From: Bacteroidales bacterium
GTDB lineage: Bacteria > Bacteroidota > Bacteroidia > Bacteroidales > UBA932
Direction: 5' to 3'
Length of the DNA stretch: 64,000 bases
Assembly (NCBI GenBank): GCA_015060335.1
Contig: SUYR01000006.1
Coordinates: 43,102-107,101 of the forward strand
The notes beneath the pieces were generated by a model. The model saw only the letters and a program-made list of their open reading frames with translations, did not search any database and had not been told where the DNA came from. The position numbers were made by a program, and so were the translations under genes. Every line of letters starts with the position of its first letter. Position 1 is the first letter of the stretch. Positions 25,195 through 34,676 of this stretch are shown in pieces.

Positions 25195-26751
25195 ATGGAG
25201 TCCGTAAAAGACCTGATTGTCGATGTCAATGCGACAGAAGTCTCGATAGCGCTGATGGAAAACCACAGGCTGATCGAGCTCAACAAGGAGTCCAGCCAAG
25301 GGCAGAGCTTTTCCGTAGGAGATGTATATCTTGGAAAAGTCAAGAAACTTCTCCCTGCCCTTAATGCTGCTTTTGTGGACATCGGTGACGAAAAGGAAGC
25401 ATTTGTCCACTATCTGGACCTGGGACTTTACTTCGAAGCGTTCGATGAGTTCGTAAAGAGGATAAATCCCAATACAGATGCACATGGAATCTACAAGCAC
25501 ATCAAACCTGACCACATTCTTGCAAAAGAAGGCAGGATAGAGAATGTGCTGACTCCCGGACAGATGATCATTGTCCAGATTGTCAAGGAGCCTATATCCA
25601 CAAAAGGATCACGACTGACTGCAGAAATTTCATTGGCAGGACGAAACATTGTACTGCTCCCCTTCGCCGAGAAGGTGAGCATATCCCAGAAAATCACCTC
25701 GAAAGAGGAGAAAAGAAGGCTGGAGACACTTGTAAAGAGCATTCTCCCCAAAAATTACGGAGCCATCATCCGCACTGCTGCAGAAGGTAAGAACGCTGCA
25801 GTTCTCGATGCGGAACTGATGTCACTCATCGAGAAGTGGGAGAATTCGTGGAAGAAACTGGCCAAGAGCAAGGGAGTGCAGCTGCTGTTCACAGAATACA
25901 GCAAGACTACCACAATCCTCAGAGACCTGCTCAACGACTCGTTCACCAACATCTATGTGAACAATGAGACAATCTATGAGGAGACCCGCAAGTACATCTC
26001 GCTGATTTCGCCGGAGCAGGAGAAAATCGTCAAGCTCTACAAAGATAAGGCACCGATTTTCGACCACTTCGAAGTAACGAGACAGATCAAGAGTTCCTTC
26101 GGAAAAGTAGTCCCTATCAAGCAGGGAGCATACCTTGTGATTGAGCACACAGAAGCATTGCATGTGATAGATGTCAATTCAGGCATCCGTTCCAAGAACA
26201 AGGAACAGGAGCAGAACACTTTCGACATCAACTGCTATGCAGCCGAAGAGATTGCAAGACAGCTCAGACTCAGAGACATGGGAGGAATCGTGATAGTTGA
26301 CTTCATAGACATGGAGTCCAACGAACACAGAAACGCCCTCTACAAGAAGATGACTGAGCTTATGGAGACTGACAGAGCCAAGCATAATGTGCTGCCGCTG
26401 ACAAAATTCGGTCTCATGCAGATCACCAGGCAGAGAGTCCGACCGGCAACCGAGATAAATACCCAGGAGGTATGTCCGGTATGCAACGGAACTGGAAAGA
26501 TACAGTCAAGTGTCGTGATTGACGAAGCCATCGAAAGAAGACTGTCATACTATGTGACAGAAAAGAAGATGAGCAGTCTGATACTCAAAGTCAGTCCGAT
26601 ACTGGGAGCGTACCTCACAAAAGGCGTATTCAATTCCATCCTGAAACGCTGGAAAAAGAAGTACGGATGCAAGATAGAACTGGTAGAAGTCACCGACTTC
26701 ACTGTCCTGCAGAATGAATTCTATGATGAAAAAGGTGGGAAGCTGGATTAG
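25195..26751 (+). CDS. rng: Ribonuclease E/G family protein
   Basis: 518 residues from ATG 25195 (MESVKDLIVDVNATEVSIALMENHRL). RNase G type without the long C-terminal scaffold of RNase E. The S1 domain is in about 35-120 (VGDVYLGKVKKLLPALNAAFVDIGDEKEAFVH), the RNase-H-like catalytic region includes VIDVNSG and GGIVIVDFIDM with the metal-binding Asp residues, and the Zn-link is CPVCNGTGK. Processes rRNA and mRNA 5' regions. An upstream start at 25150 lies inside the terminator hairpin and is rejected. Confidence 0.95.
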   Translation: MESVKDLIVDVNATEVSIALMENHRLIELNKESSQGQSFSVGDVYLGKVKKLLPALNAAFVDIGDEKEAFVHYLDLGLYFEAFDEFVKRINPNTDAHGIYKHIKPDHILAKEGRIENVLTPGQMIIVQIVKEPISTKGSRLTAEISLAGRNIVLLPFAEKVSISQKITSKEEKRRLETLVKSILPKNYGAIIRTAAEGKNAAVLDAELMSLIEKWENSWKKLAKSKGVQLLFTEYSKTTTILRDLLNDSFTNIYVNNETIYEETRKYISLISPEQEKIVKLYKDKAPIFDHFEVTRQIKSSFGKVVPIKQGAYLVIEHTEALHVIDVNSGIRSKNKEQEQNTFDINCYAAEEIARQLRLRDMGGIVIVDFIDMESNEHRNALYKKMTELMETDRAKHNVLPLTKFGLMQITRQRVRPATEINTQEVCPVCNGTGKIQSSVVIDEAIERRLSYYVTEKKMSSLILKVSPILGAYLTKGVFNSILKRWKKKYGCKIELVEVTDFTVLQNEFYDEKGGKLD

Positions 26752-26768
26752 CTTCCCACCTTTTTATT
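26731..26768. terminator. Bidirectional terminator between rng and rluA
   Basis: AAAGGTGGGAAGCT (26731-26744) pairs perfectly with AGCTTCCCACCTTT (26750-26763); T-run on the plus strand and A-run (T on minus) on the other side. It contains the rng stop codon and serves both convergent genes. Confidence 0.85.
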
Positions 26769-27882
26769 CTTCCTCCAGAAACTGGGTCATGTTTTCTGAG
26801 TATTTTCTCCATTTGTCAATCAAGGCCTGCATATCTTCCGGAAGTCTGGAATCGAAGCGGACCATCTGCCTGGTCTTAGGGTGAACAAATCCCAGCGTCT
26901 TTGCGTGAAGAGCCTGACGTGGCAGAAGCTTGAAACAGTTCTCGATGAACTGGCGATATTTAGCATAGATGGTGCCCTTGCGGATCTCTGCTCCATCATA
27001 GCGCTCATCATTGAACAGAGGGTGTCCGATCCAGTTGAAATGCACACGTATCTGATGAGTACGTCCTGTCTCGAGGCGGCATTCAACCACAGTGACATAG
27101 CCGAAACGCTCCAGTACGCGATAATGTGTCACGGCATGCTTGCCGTAATCCCCGTCAGGGAATACCTTGAAGCGCATCCTGTCATTAGGGTCACGTCCTA
27201 TATTTCCTGTAATGGTTCCTTCATCCTCCTTGAGATTTCCCCATACTATAGCCACATAACGTCGTTCGATCGAGTGTACAAAGAACTGTTTTGCAAGATC
27301 GAGCTGGGCTTCGTCATTCTTCGCGACCACAAGAAGACCGGAAGTGTCTTTGTCAATGCGATGGACAAGAACTCCCATTCTTTCATCCTGAGCATCAGCA
27401 TCCTGTGAAATCCCGAGATGATATGCCAATGCATTGACAAGAGTGCCGTTGAAATGTCCGTGTCCCGGATGCACCACCATACCGGCCTCCTTGTTGAGTA
27501 CCAGCACATCGTCATCCTCATAGACAATATTCAAAGGAATATTTTCCGGCAATATCTCCAGTCCACGTCTCTGATATGGCATCACGAACTTGATCACATC
27601 CCCCGGGCGTATCACATAATTCGCCTTGACGATCTTTTCATTGACCCGTATATATTCTGCCTTGATAGCCAGCTGGATACGGTGACGGGAAGTATATTCC
27701 ATATGAGTAGCAAGATACTTGTCCACTCTCATAGGGACCTGACCGGCAGAAATATCAAAGCGATAATGCTCGAACATTTCCTGCTGCTCGTCCTCGTAAG
27801 CCACCTCATCTCCAGCCTTCGCAGAATCGAAGTCCTCAAGAGGAGCATCCTCAAAATCGAAATATCTGTTGTCCGCAGCCAT
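26764..27882 (-). CDS. RluA-family pseudouridine synthase
   Basis: 372 residues. N-terminal acidic tail, S4 RNA-binding domain (about 52-115, MRVDKYLATHMEYTSRHRIQ), then the catalytic core with HRIDKDTSGLLVVAKN (catalytic Asp) and RLETGRTHQIRVH. RluD-like by layout, so 23S rRNA helix 69 is a plausible target, but RluA/RluC/RluD cannot be separated with certainty. Starts with 1-nt overlap on the PASTA gene stop (TAATG). Confidence 0.92.
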   Translation of the reverse strand: MAADNRYFDFEDAPLEDFDSAKAGDEVAYEDEQQEMFEHYRFDISAGQVPMRVDKYLATHMEYTSRHRIQLAIKAEYIRVNEKIVKANYVIRPGDVIKFVMPYQRRGLEILPENIPLNIVYEDDDVLVLNKEAGMVVHPGHGHFNGTLVNALAYHLGISQDADAQDERMGVLVHRIDKDTSGLLVVAKNDEAQLDLAKQFFVHSIERRYVAIVWGNLKEDEGTITGNIGRDPNDRMRFKVFPDGDYGKHAVTHYRVLERFGYVTVVECRLETGRTHQIRVHFNWIGHPLFNDERYDGAEIRKGTIYAKYRQFIENCFKLLPRQALHAKTLGFVHPKTRQMVRFDSRLPEDMQALIDKWRKYSENMTQFLEEE

Positions 27883-28685
27883 TACTTAACCTCCCTTACA
27901 GGTATCCTGTTTGCATCAAGTGTAAGATACAATGTGACATCGGAGCCCATCTTGACATCAATGCTGTCAGAAGCCTCAGGAGTCTGCTTATATACCATTG
28001 CATTAAGACTGTCATCATAATCCTTGACTGTCCTGTCAAACTTAAGACTCTTTACATTCAGAGAATTATCCTGAACAGCCTCGACTGCACTCATACGCTT
28101 CAACCCTATCACATCAGGCACATAAGTCACGAAATCATACCCGTTCAGACCGAGCACAAGGTCAATCACAGACTCACTGTCTATCATTGATCCGGGCTCT
28201 ATCTCAGAATTGTGATATATCTGCTTGAGCACATTGTTTGTAGCCATGTCCTGGACATAGATAAGTTTGCCGAGCACAAGACCTCTTGACATGATCTCTG
28301 CCTTCGCCTGTCTCATCGACAGTCCCACGAGATTAGGCATCGTTATCTGCTTAGCATTGATCGCATTGATAGTCAGTGATATACGTCTTCCGCTCTTTAC
28401 ATGGCTGCCCGGTGAAGGATTCTGTCTATATACAGCTCCCCTCTGCATCCTCTTTACATATACGGAGTCTGTCACATCCACTACCATATCTCGGGAAGCC
28501 GCAACAGAATCCGCCTGAGAGACTGTCATATTGGACAGGTCCGGAACTATCAGTTCCTGACCGTGCTTTGTAACTGCATTCAGGAAAATGATTGCCCCGA
28601 CAACAAGCACCACTACCACAAGGGCAGCCGCCACCAGATGCTTGAGAATCCATTTTCCAGGAAATTCCTTCTTTTCTTCCGCCAT
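27882..28685 (-). CDS. PASTA-domain membrane protein
   Basis: 267 residues: short cytoplasmic N-terminus, one membrane helix (about 14-36), then three PASTA repeats (about 40-105, 110-180, 185-258), seen from PDLSNMTVSQAD, MPNLVGLSMRQAKAE and VPDVIGLKRMSAVEA, each with the G-x-x-x-x-x-A helix start. No kinase domain or transpeptidase is attached. PASTA domains bind muropeptides or cell-wall fragments in other phyla; a periplasmic sensing or scaffolding role is inferred only. Within a lysE-DUF362-PASTA-rluA transcript. Confidence 0.85.
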   Translation of the reverse strand: MAEEKKEFPGKWILKHLVAAALVVVVLVVGAIIFLNAVTKHGQELIVPDLSNMTVSQADSVAASRDMVVDVTDSVYVKRMQRGAVYRQNPSPGSHVKSGRRISLTINAINAKQITMPNLVGLSMRQAKAEIMSRGLVLGKLIYVQDMATNNVLKQIYHNSEIEPGSMIDSESVIDLVLGLNGYDFVTYVPDVIGLKRMSAVEAVQDNSLNVKSLKFDRTVKDYDDSLNAMVYKQTPEASDSIDVKMGSDVTLYLTLDANRIPVREVK

Positions 28686-28686
28686 A

Positions 28687-29820
28687 TTATTTTACTTTAA
28701 CAAGTTCATACTCCATGTTTCCAAGTCCTATCTCCTGTCCATACTGAACACCCGCTTCCCAGTTTGTATCAGGATGAACAAGTCTGAACTTATCATCTCC
28801 CTGATGATGATGTCCGCATCCGCACTCATGGTCGTGCTTATCTGTTATTGCATTCCCATGAAGACTTGGTGCAGCCTTTACAAGATCGGCGCAGGCACAG
28901 TCCAGTGCCACCGGGTCAAAAGAAGCAGCTATACCAAGGTCCGGAACTATTGCAGCGTCATTATGATTCCAACAGTCACAGTTAGGAGAGACATTCATTA
29001 TGAAACTGATGTGGAAATTTGGTTTACCGTTTACAACTGCAAACGCATATTCTGCAATCTTGCTGTTAAGCACCTCTGAAGTATCATAATCCTTCACTAC
29101 CGCCGCAGATTTCTGACAGACTGCGACACATTGTCCGCATCCGACACATTTATCATAGTCGATTACGGCCTTCTTTTCTACCACCTTCACGGCATCATGA
29201 CGGCAATATTTCTCACATATCCTGCAGCCGATACAGTTAGCCTCGTCGATTACCGGCTGCGAAGAAGAATGAAGCTCCAGCTTGCCTCCGACACTGGCCG
29301 AGCCCATTCCCAGATTCTTCAATGCACCACCGAAACCGCTCTGTTCGTGCCCCTTGAAATGATTCATGGATATCACAATATCAGCATCTGCAATCGCTGA
29401 ACCGATCTTTGGAGAAGGACAATATTTTCCTCCGCATGGAACTTCCTTGTAATCAGTGCCCTTAAGACCGTCTGCTATGATCACATCTGCATGGGCACCT
29501 ATTCGGTTGAAGCCGTTTTCCAGTGCAGCATGAAGATGATCGACTGCATTGGACCTGCCTCCCGAATAAAGCGTATTGGCATCAGTCAGAAACGGCTTAC
29601 CCCCTAAAGAGCGTACTACATCTACGACTCTTGCTGCATAATTCGGGCGGATATATGCCAGATTACCCGGCTCGCCGAAATGTATCTTTATGGCAACGAA
29701 CTTGCCGTCAAAATCTATCTGACCTATTCCTGCACGTCTGAGCAGCTTCTCAAGCTTGGTCAGCATGTCGTTACCCGGTACAGTACGAAGATCCGTAAAA
29801 TATACTTTTGATTTTTCCAT
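28687..29820 (-). CDS. DUF362 protein with two [4Fe-4S] motifs
   Basis: 377 residues. DUF362 core (about 1-190, IHFGEPGNLAYIRP, SMNHFKGHEQSGFGGALKNLGMG) then a ferredoxin segment with CIGCRICEKYC (196-206) and CVGCGQCVAVC (225-235), fitting two [4Fe-4S] clusters. Near the C-terminus is a His/Cys cluster (KHDHECGCGHHHQ, 328-340) of likely metal-binding character. Electron-transfer function is inferred; substrate unknown. Start overlaps the lysE-type gene stop by 1 nt (TGATG). Confidence 0.85.
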   Translation of the reverse strand: MEKSKVYFTDLRTVPGNDMLTKLEKLLRRAGIGQIDFDGKFVAIKIHFGEPGNLAYIRPNYAARVVDVVRSLGGKPFLTDANTLYSGGRSNAVDHLHAALENGFNRIGAHADVIIADGLKGTDYKEVPCGGKYCPSPKIGSAIADADIVISMNHFKGHEQSGFGGALKNLGMGSASVGGKLELHSSSQPVIDEANCIGCRICEKYCRHDAVKVVEKKAVIDYDKCVGCGQCVAVCQKSAAVVKDYDTSEVLNSKIAEYAFAVVNGKPNFHISFIMNVSPNCDCWNHNDAAIVPDLGIAASFDPVALDCACADLVKAAPSLHGNAITDKHDHECGCGHHHQGDDKFRLVHPDTNWEAGVQYGQEIGLGNMEYELVKVK

Positions 29821-30470
29821 CAGATAAGAGGTTTACTTAAGAATACCACATTGAACAGTCCCTGTCCCAGAAGGACAAGTCCTATGATTATGACTATAGC
29901 ACCCATCACGCGGCTTGCCCAAAGTATCGTACGAAGACGGAACTTATCTCTGAACTTGCTCAAAGCCCATGACATCAGAAACCAATATACGACAGAACCG
30001 GCACTTACGGACAGGACAATCGGAGCCACATTCCAGTCTCTCGGAGTCTCGTCTGCAATTCCGAAGAACGCGAAAAGAGCAAAGATCACGAATATTGCCA
30101 TCGGATTGGATACCCCCATCGCTATTGCCTGAAGGAAATCCTTTGAGGATACCGCTGACTTACCGTCTGCCTTGCGTTTCTTTCGGAACGGATTAGACAA
30201 TGCCATGGAAACACCTATAAGAGTAAGGATAAGACCTCCGACAAGCAGAATCAGATTCTCATGCCGGTCTATGATCTGTTGAGCGAATGCAAGGGCAAAC
30301 ATAGCTATGATGGCATAAATGGTATCCACCACGCTCGCTCCCAGACCTGTTACAAAACCGGCATAATGTCCCTTATTCATAGTCTTCTGTATCACAAGTA
30401 TTGCGATCGGTCCCATCGGTGCGGAAGCACAGATACCTATGACAAAACCTTTCAAAATGTCTAACAGCAT
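29820..30470 (-). CDS. LysE/RhtB-family transporter
   Basis: 216 residues with five to six hydrophobic helices. The N-terminal GFVIGICASAPMGPIAILVIQKTMNKG pattern (GxxxGxxxGDxxxx variant) and FLQAIAMGVSNPMAIFVIFALFAFF are family hallmarks. Members export amino acids or related small molecules; the substrate cannot be told. First gene of the operon; a minus-strand TATATTTG box at 30500-30507 is its likely promoter. Confidence 0.88.
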   Translation of the reverse strand: MLLDILKGFVIGICASAPMGPIAILVIQKTMNKGHYAGFVTGLGASVVDTIYAIIAMFALAFAQQIIDRHENLILLVGGLILTLIGVSMALSNPFRKKRKADGKSAVSSKDFLQAIAMGVSNPMAIFVIFALFAFFGIADETPRDWNVAPIVLSVSAGSVVYWFLMSWALSKFRDKFRLRTILWASRVMGAIVIIIGLVLLGQGLFNVVFLSKPLI

Positions 30471-30499
30471 ATCTTACAGCCTAAAAGTGCATAATCGGA

Positions 30500-30507
30500 C
30501 AAATATA
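30500..30507 (-). promoter_or_regulatory. -7 box for the lysE-type operon
   Basis: Minus-strand TATATTTG, 30 nt before the ATG at 30470. Divergent from TACATTTG at 30520-30527 on the plus strand. Confidence 0.5.
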
Positions 30508-30519
30508 GTAAATTTTTGC

Positions 30520-30527
30520 TACATTTG
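30520..30527 (+). promoter_or_regulatory. -7 box for lnt
   Basis: TACATTTG, full match to TAnnTTTG, about 100 nt before the lnt ATG. Confidence 0.45.
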
Positions 30528-30627
30528 TCTGTGGTTACAGCTACGATAATAAAGATTGAGAGAAGCGAAGGCAAGCAATAGCGAAAGAGAGACATAAACA
30601 TTAGAAACAGATACAACATTGAAAAGT

Positions 30628-32241
30628 ATGAAAAGAGAAAACATATTGCTTTGGGGACTTGTGGTACTTTTTGCTGTGCTGATGTCTGTCCCATATATCG
30701 TTCCGCACACAGGATGGATGGCACTTTTCGGGATCGTGCCTCTGCTGTGTATGGAACGCATTGCATCTATCCTGGAAAAGAAAAGAATCTGGATATACCA
30801 TTATTCTGCTTTCGTGCTCTGGAATGCCATCACCACATTCTGGGTCTGCAATGCAACTATAGGAGGAGGACTGTTCGCAATATTCGCAAATGCTCTGCAG
30901 ATGTCCGTAGTATTCGGATTGTTCAGACTTAGCAAGAGGAAATTCAAGGGAGCCTTGCCATATATCTTCCTGATGGTCACATGGATAGCCTGGGAAAGGT
31001 TCTATTTTGATGCCGAGATCTCATGGCCATGGCTTGTTCTGGGCAATTCATTTGCAAGAAGCATATGGGCCATACAATGGTATGAATATACTGGTGCTCT
31101 TGGCGGCTCTCTCTGGATATGGATGGCAAATCTGGGAATCTACGGACTTCTGGTATCGCTGTCCGACGGAAGCTGGTCATATTGGAACGGCAAGGCAAAA
31201 TGCGCAGCCGTCATCGGTCTTGCCGCGATTCTGACAGTTCCGTTTATAATATCCCCTTCCATAGGAAACAGATATGCCGGCAGCATGGATAGCGAAAACA
31301 GACTGGATGTCCTGATAGTGCAGCCTAATATCGACCCATACAATAAATTTCAGGCGATGTCCCAGGACCAGCAGAATGCCATAATCGAAGGACAGATTGC
31401 AGAGTCTCTTAAATATAGGAAAGGCGATTCGCTTGCAGGGCCGCTTCTCATTCTTACACCGGAGACAATCACCGGAGACATCATTGTGGATCAGTATGAC
31501 AGAAGCCGTACATGGAGACGTTTCACAAGATTCCTTCAGGACTACCCTGGCACAAGCATGCTTTTCGGTGCGTCTTCATATGATTATATACTTTCGGAAC
31601 AAGCCCCGTCACATACTGCACGCAAAGTACGGGACAACATGTGGGTAGAATCCCATAACTCCGCCCTGATGATTGACGGCTCTGCCGAGACTGAGATATT
31701 CCATAAGAGCAAGCTGGTAGTCGCAGTGGAACACACCCCGTATCCGGCATTGTTCTGCAAGATAGATGACCTTCTCGGAGGCGTGATGGGAAGATGCGTA
31801 GGTCAGGAAGAAATATCACTTCTTCATGCAGGCGGGATTCCGGTAGGATGCGCTGTCTGCTACGAATCTGTTTACGGAGAATATTACACCGACTACATAC
31901 GCAAGGGAGCCCGAGCCATGACAATAATCACCAACGACGCATGGTGGGGTGATACACCTGGATACAGGCAACACCTGAGCTATGCTTCTCTAAGAGCAAT
32001 CGAGACTCGCCGCGCCATAGCACGTTGTGCAAACACAGGCATCAGCGCCATAATCAGTCCTGAAGGCAAAATACTACAGCCTACCCCATGGTGGGAGCAG
32101 GCTGTAATCAGATCATCGATTCCGCTCAGGGATGATGTCACATTCTATGTTTCTCACGGCGACATTACCGGCCGTGTCTGCACATTCATCTTTGTTTTGC
32201 TTCTTCTTGCCCTTGCTGTGAGATTTGCAACAGGAAAGTGA
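30628..32241 (+). CDS. lnt: Apolipoprotein N-acyltransferase
   Basis: 537 residues from ATG 30628 (an upstream TTG at 30619 is less likely). Multi-pass N-terminal half (six or more helices in about 1-225), then a nitrilase-fold domain with the Glu-Lys-Cys triad visible in ILTPETITG, FHKSKLVVAVEHTPYP and GCAVCYESVYGEY. A last helix (FIFVLLLLALAVRF) anchors the C-terminus. Third acylation of lipoproteins in the inner membrane, relevant to the many lipoproteins of the neighbouring SusC/D locus. Confidence 0.94.
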   Translation: MKRENILLWGLVVLFAVLMSVPYIVPHTGWMALFGIVPLLCMERIASILEKKRIWIYHYSAFVLWNAITTFWVCNATIGGGLFAIFANALQMSVVFGLFRLSKRKFKGALPYIFLMVTWIAWERFYFDAEISWPWLVLGNSFARSIWAIQWYEYTGALGGSLWIWMANLGIYGLLVSLSDGSWSYWNGKAKCAAVIGLAAILTVPFIISPSIGNRYAGSMDSENRLDVLIVQPNIDPYNKFQAMSQDQQNAIIEGQIAESLKYRKGDSLAGPLLILTPETITGDIIVDQYDRSRTWRRFTRFLQDYPGTSMLFGASSYDYILSEQAPSHTARKVRDNMWVESHNSALMIDGSAETEIFHKSKLVVAVEHTPYPALFCKIDDLLGGVMGRCVGQEEISLLHAGGIPVGCAVCYESVYGEYYTDYIRKGARAMTIITNDAWWGDTPGYRQHLSYASLRAIETRRAIARCANTGISAIISPEGKILQPTPWWEQAVIRSSIPLRDDVTFYVSHGDITGRVCTFIFVLLLLALAVRFATGK

Positions 32242-32247
32242 TTTGCC

Positions 32248-33576
32248 CTATCGTTTAAGTACAGTCCTTTCGGCGATACTACGCAAGACTGCCGCCTTAG
32301 CTGAGTCGATTCCACAATCCGCGGGATCGTCTCCGAATGGTTCTCCAAACAGAACGAGATAGTTGACGCATGATTTGAGGTAAGAACCATATACCGAAGG
32401 ATGGTAACTATCTGTATGGTAAAGCATAATATCAGGATGCTCTTCACGGCAGTATTTGAAGGCTTCAGCAATCTGAGATACTCGCGCGTTTCCGACAGCT
32501 CTTGCCATAGCCTTCACGCCTTTTTTTGAATATGTATCAAATGCTTTTATCGAGCCGAAACCTGCATGCTTTTTCCCGGGATAAGACCATGTTCTTTCAA
32601 CCACAAAATCACATTCCCCGGATGTCGAGCGTATCATATCTGCCATGACTGCTATTTCCTTAAGATGATGTGCATTCTTCTTTCTGTCCTGCCCTACCCA
32701 TGCCGCCGCTCTACTCTGGTCTTGAAGAATGGCAACATCAAAACCACCGGCTGCAATATTATCCACTGTCATTGGAAGAGTCTGATGATGTTTCATTGAA
32801 CGACCGCCTTTAACGCTAACAGAGACATCAAGGTAATGTCCCTCTCTCCATGCTATCTCCTTAAGCATGGCAGGAGATGAATGGTAATATGTAAAGGAAT
32901 TGCCGAGGCATAGAATCCTGGTAGTATCTTCAGGCTGAGATGTACCTAAATTCTGGACATACGCTCCGAGATAAGTGGATGACACAAGCATAGCAGAGCC
33001 TGTTGATTGGATATCCTCCATAGGAGGAATAACATCACCCTCCAAGGCACGAAGACGCACTTTGACAGAACATCCTTCGACAGCATTCTCCATTTTGAAC
33101 ACCTGATGTATACTGGTATAAGTGTGAGCCGATCCTAAAGCAGGACCGTGGCACAGATATTCCCGGCCTGTCTTCCACTGCTTTCCATCCTCCCACTCCA
33201 CGACCCATCTCTTCGGTGCACCGGGATCTGCCGTCAATGTCGCATCAAAGCCGATGAACGAACCGGCTGAGAGCGATTCCACAGGCAGGGTGAACAGAAA
33301 ACAGTCTCCCGCCTTGACCGAAGTAATAGCAGGGCGTCCTTCTATGACTTTGCATCTTCGGATATTATTCCCGCTCTTATCGGCTGCACTCATGATTCCC
33401 TCTCCAGCGACTGTTGCGACAATGTAGCCGTACTCCTCCCATGTGTTGTTCATCTTCTCAGCATAGGATTTTCCGAAAATCCACTTTGACGGGAATGTCT
33501 GAGCATGTACGGACGAAGAATAAAAGGCAAGGATCATCATGGCCACGATGATTCTCAAATAATTATTTGACACCAT
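32248..33576 (-). CDS. DUF4886 SGNH-like hydrolase, exported
   Basis: 442 residues with signal peptide (about 1-25, ending SSVHAQ). Residues about 26-200 look like a beta-sandwich accessory domain; about 200-440 is DUF4886 with the nucleophile block ILCLGNSFTYYH (GNSF), GGRSMKHHQ, ILQDQSRAAAW and a C-terminal DSYHPSVYGSYL (Asp-x-x-His dyad). Probable esterase or deacetylase acting outside the cytoplasm. Its start overlaps the upstream SGNH gene by 14 nt; last gene of the SusC/D transcript. Confidence 0.85.
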   Translation of the reverse strand: MVSNNYLRIIVAMMILAFYSSSVHAQTFPSKWIFGKSYAEKMNNTWEEYGYIVATVAGEGIMSAADKSGNNIRRCKVIEGRPAITSVKAGDCFLFTLPVESLSAGSFIGFDATLTADPGAPKRWVVEWEDGKQWKTGREYLCHGPALGSAHTYTSIHQVFKMENAVEGCSVKVRLRALEGDVIPPMEDIQSTGSAMLVSSTYLGAYVQNLGTSQPEDTTRILCLGNSFTYYHSSPAMLKEIAWREGHYLDVSVSVKGGRSMKHHQTLPMTVDNIAAGGFDVAILQDQSRAAAWVGQDRKKNAHHLKEIAVMADMIRSTSGECDFVVERTWSYPGKKHAGFGSIKAFDTYSKKGVKAMARAVGNARVSQIAEAFKYCREEHPDIMLYHTDSYHPSVYGSYLKSCVNYLVLFGEPFGDDPADCGIDSAKAAVLRSIAERTVLKR

Positions 33577-34651
33577 ATTTCCTTAAAATTTTCAATAAAG
33601 GTTTCTCGATTGACTTAGCCCAGATAGTATATCCATACTGATCAGGGTGAGTACCGTCGACAGTAGCGTTGTGGTCGACGGAATTTGCTACAGGTCTGAT
33701 ATAATGGACATCAGGATATTTCTTTACGGCAATCTTCATGAGACTGTCAGAAGTAGCGATGATATCCTTCTGGGAAGCATCGGTCTTCATATTGAAGTTT
33801 CTCGATTCACGATATATGGTCGACATGAAGATCAAAGGCTTGCCCGGATGCGCCGAGCGCAGTTGCTCTATGAACGGGAAAAGACGCTCACGGATCTGCT
33901 CTGATGTGGGGTTGGAGAAGGCATCCAGCAGGAAAGCATCTGCATGTGCGTCACATAGTACATCACAGAAGTAGAGCTGCAGCTTGCTGTTTCCGCTGCA
34001 TCCCAACTTCATGAAATGCAGACCTGTATTCCTTTCAAGCTGAGCGACATAAGTCATGCCTGAACGGGAGGTGCTCGACCCGTGCGTGTAACTTGAACCG
34101 AATACGGCAATCCTATGACGGAACGGATTCTCCATCGGCTCAATGACAGCTCCATCTTCAACTCCAATCTTTACCGACTTGACTTCGCTATAAAGAGGAA
34201 GATAGAGCAGACACTCTTTCATGGAACTATCCATATCCTTTATAAGAACAAGAGGCTCTTCAAGACCATCATCCTTGGAGACACCTGATTCCGCATATAT
34301 CCATTTACCGTCGCGACGGATATAGAGGTCATACCCTCGGGCGCTGAAGCCATTGGTATTGGACGGAAAACCTGCATATCCATATTCCGTGCACACAGCA
34401 ATCCTTGTGGAATTGGTCCTGAAGACAACTCCGATACCGGCAGAACAGCGGACCTGTTCATTTTCCTTTTCAGTAAATCCCTTATATCTGGCAGTATCGA
34501 CGCGATGATACGGACAAGGTGTCCAGTCATGTATCTTTCCGATAAGAGTCAGGTCGGATGCCTCTACATAAGTATAATCTGACTTCCTCTCAAGGGCACT
34601 AAGGACCATCGGTATGACAAGTGCAAGACAAATAAAAATCAGACGTCTCAT
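33563..34651 (-). CDS. SGNH/GDSL-family hydrolase, exported
   Basis: 362 residues, signal peptide about 1-19 (LVIPMVLSALE). N-terminal beta-rich domain (about 25-180) followed by an SGNH domain: AVFGSSYTHGSSTSRSGMTY (nucleophile Ser in GSSYTHG), LGCSGNSKLQ (block II Gly), LDAFSNPT (block III Asn) and the terminal DGTHPDQYGYTIWA (Asp-x-x-His). Likely esterase removing acyl groups from the nutrient imported by the SusC/D pair. Two SGNH enzymes of different subfamilies are adjacent here. Confidence 0.85.
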   Translation of the reverse strand: MRRLIFICLALVIPMVLSALERKSDYTYVEASDLTLIGKIHDWTPCPYHRVDTARYKGFTEKENEQVRCSAGIGVVFRTNSTRIAVCTEYGYAGFPSNTNGFSARGYDLYIRRDGKWIYAESGVSKDDGLEEPLVLIKDMDSSMKECLLYLPLYSEVKSVKIGVEDGAVIEPMENPFRHRIAVFGSSYTHGSSTSRSGMTYVAQLERNTGLHFMKLGCSGNSKLQLYFCDVLCDAHADAFLLDAFSNPTSEQIRERLFPFIEQLRSAHPGKPLIFMSTIYRESRNFNMKTDASQKDIIATSDSLMKIAVKKYPDVHYIRPVANSVDHNATVDGTHPDQYGYTIWAKSIEKPLLKILRKYGVK

Positions 34652-34676
34652 AACGATTATTCTTAAGGAAAGAAGT

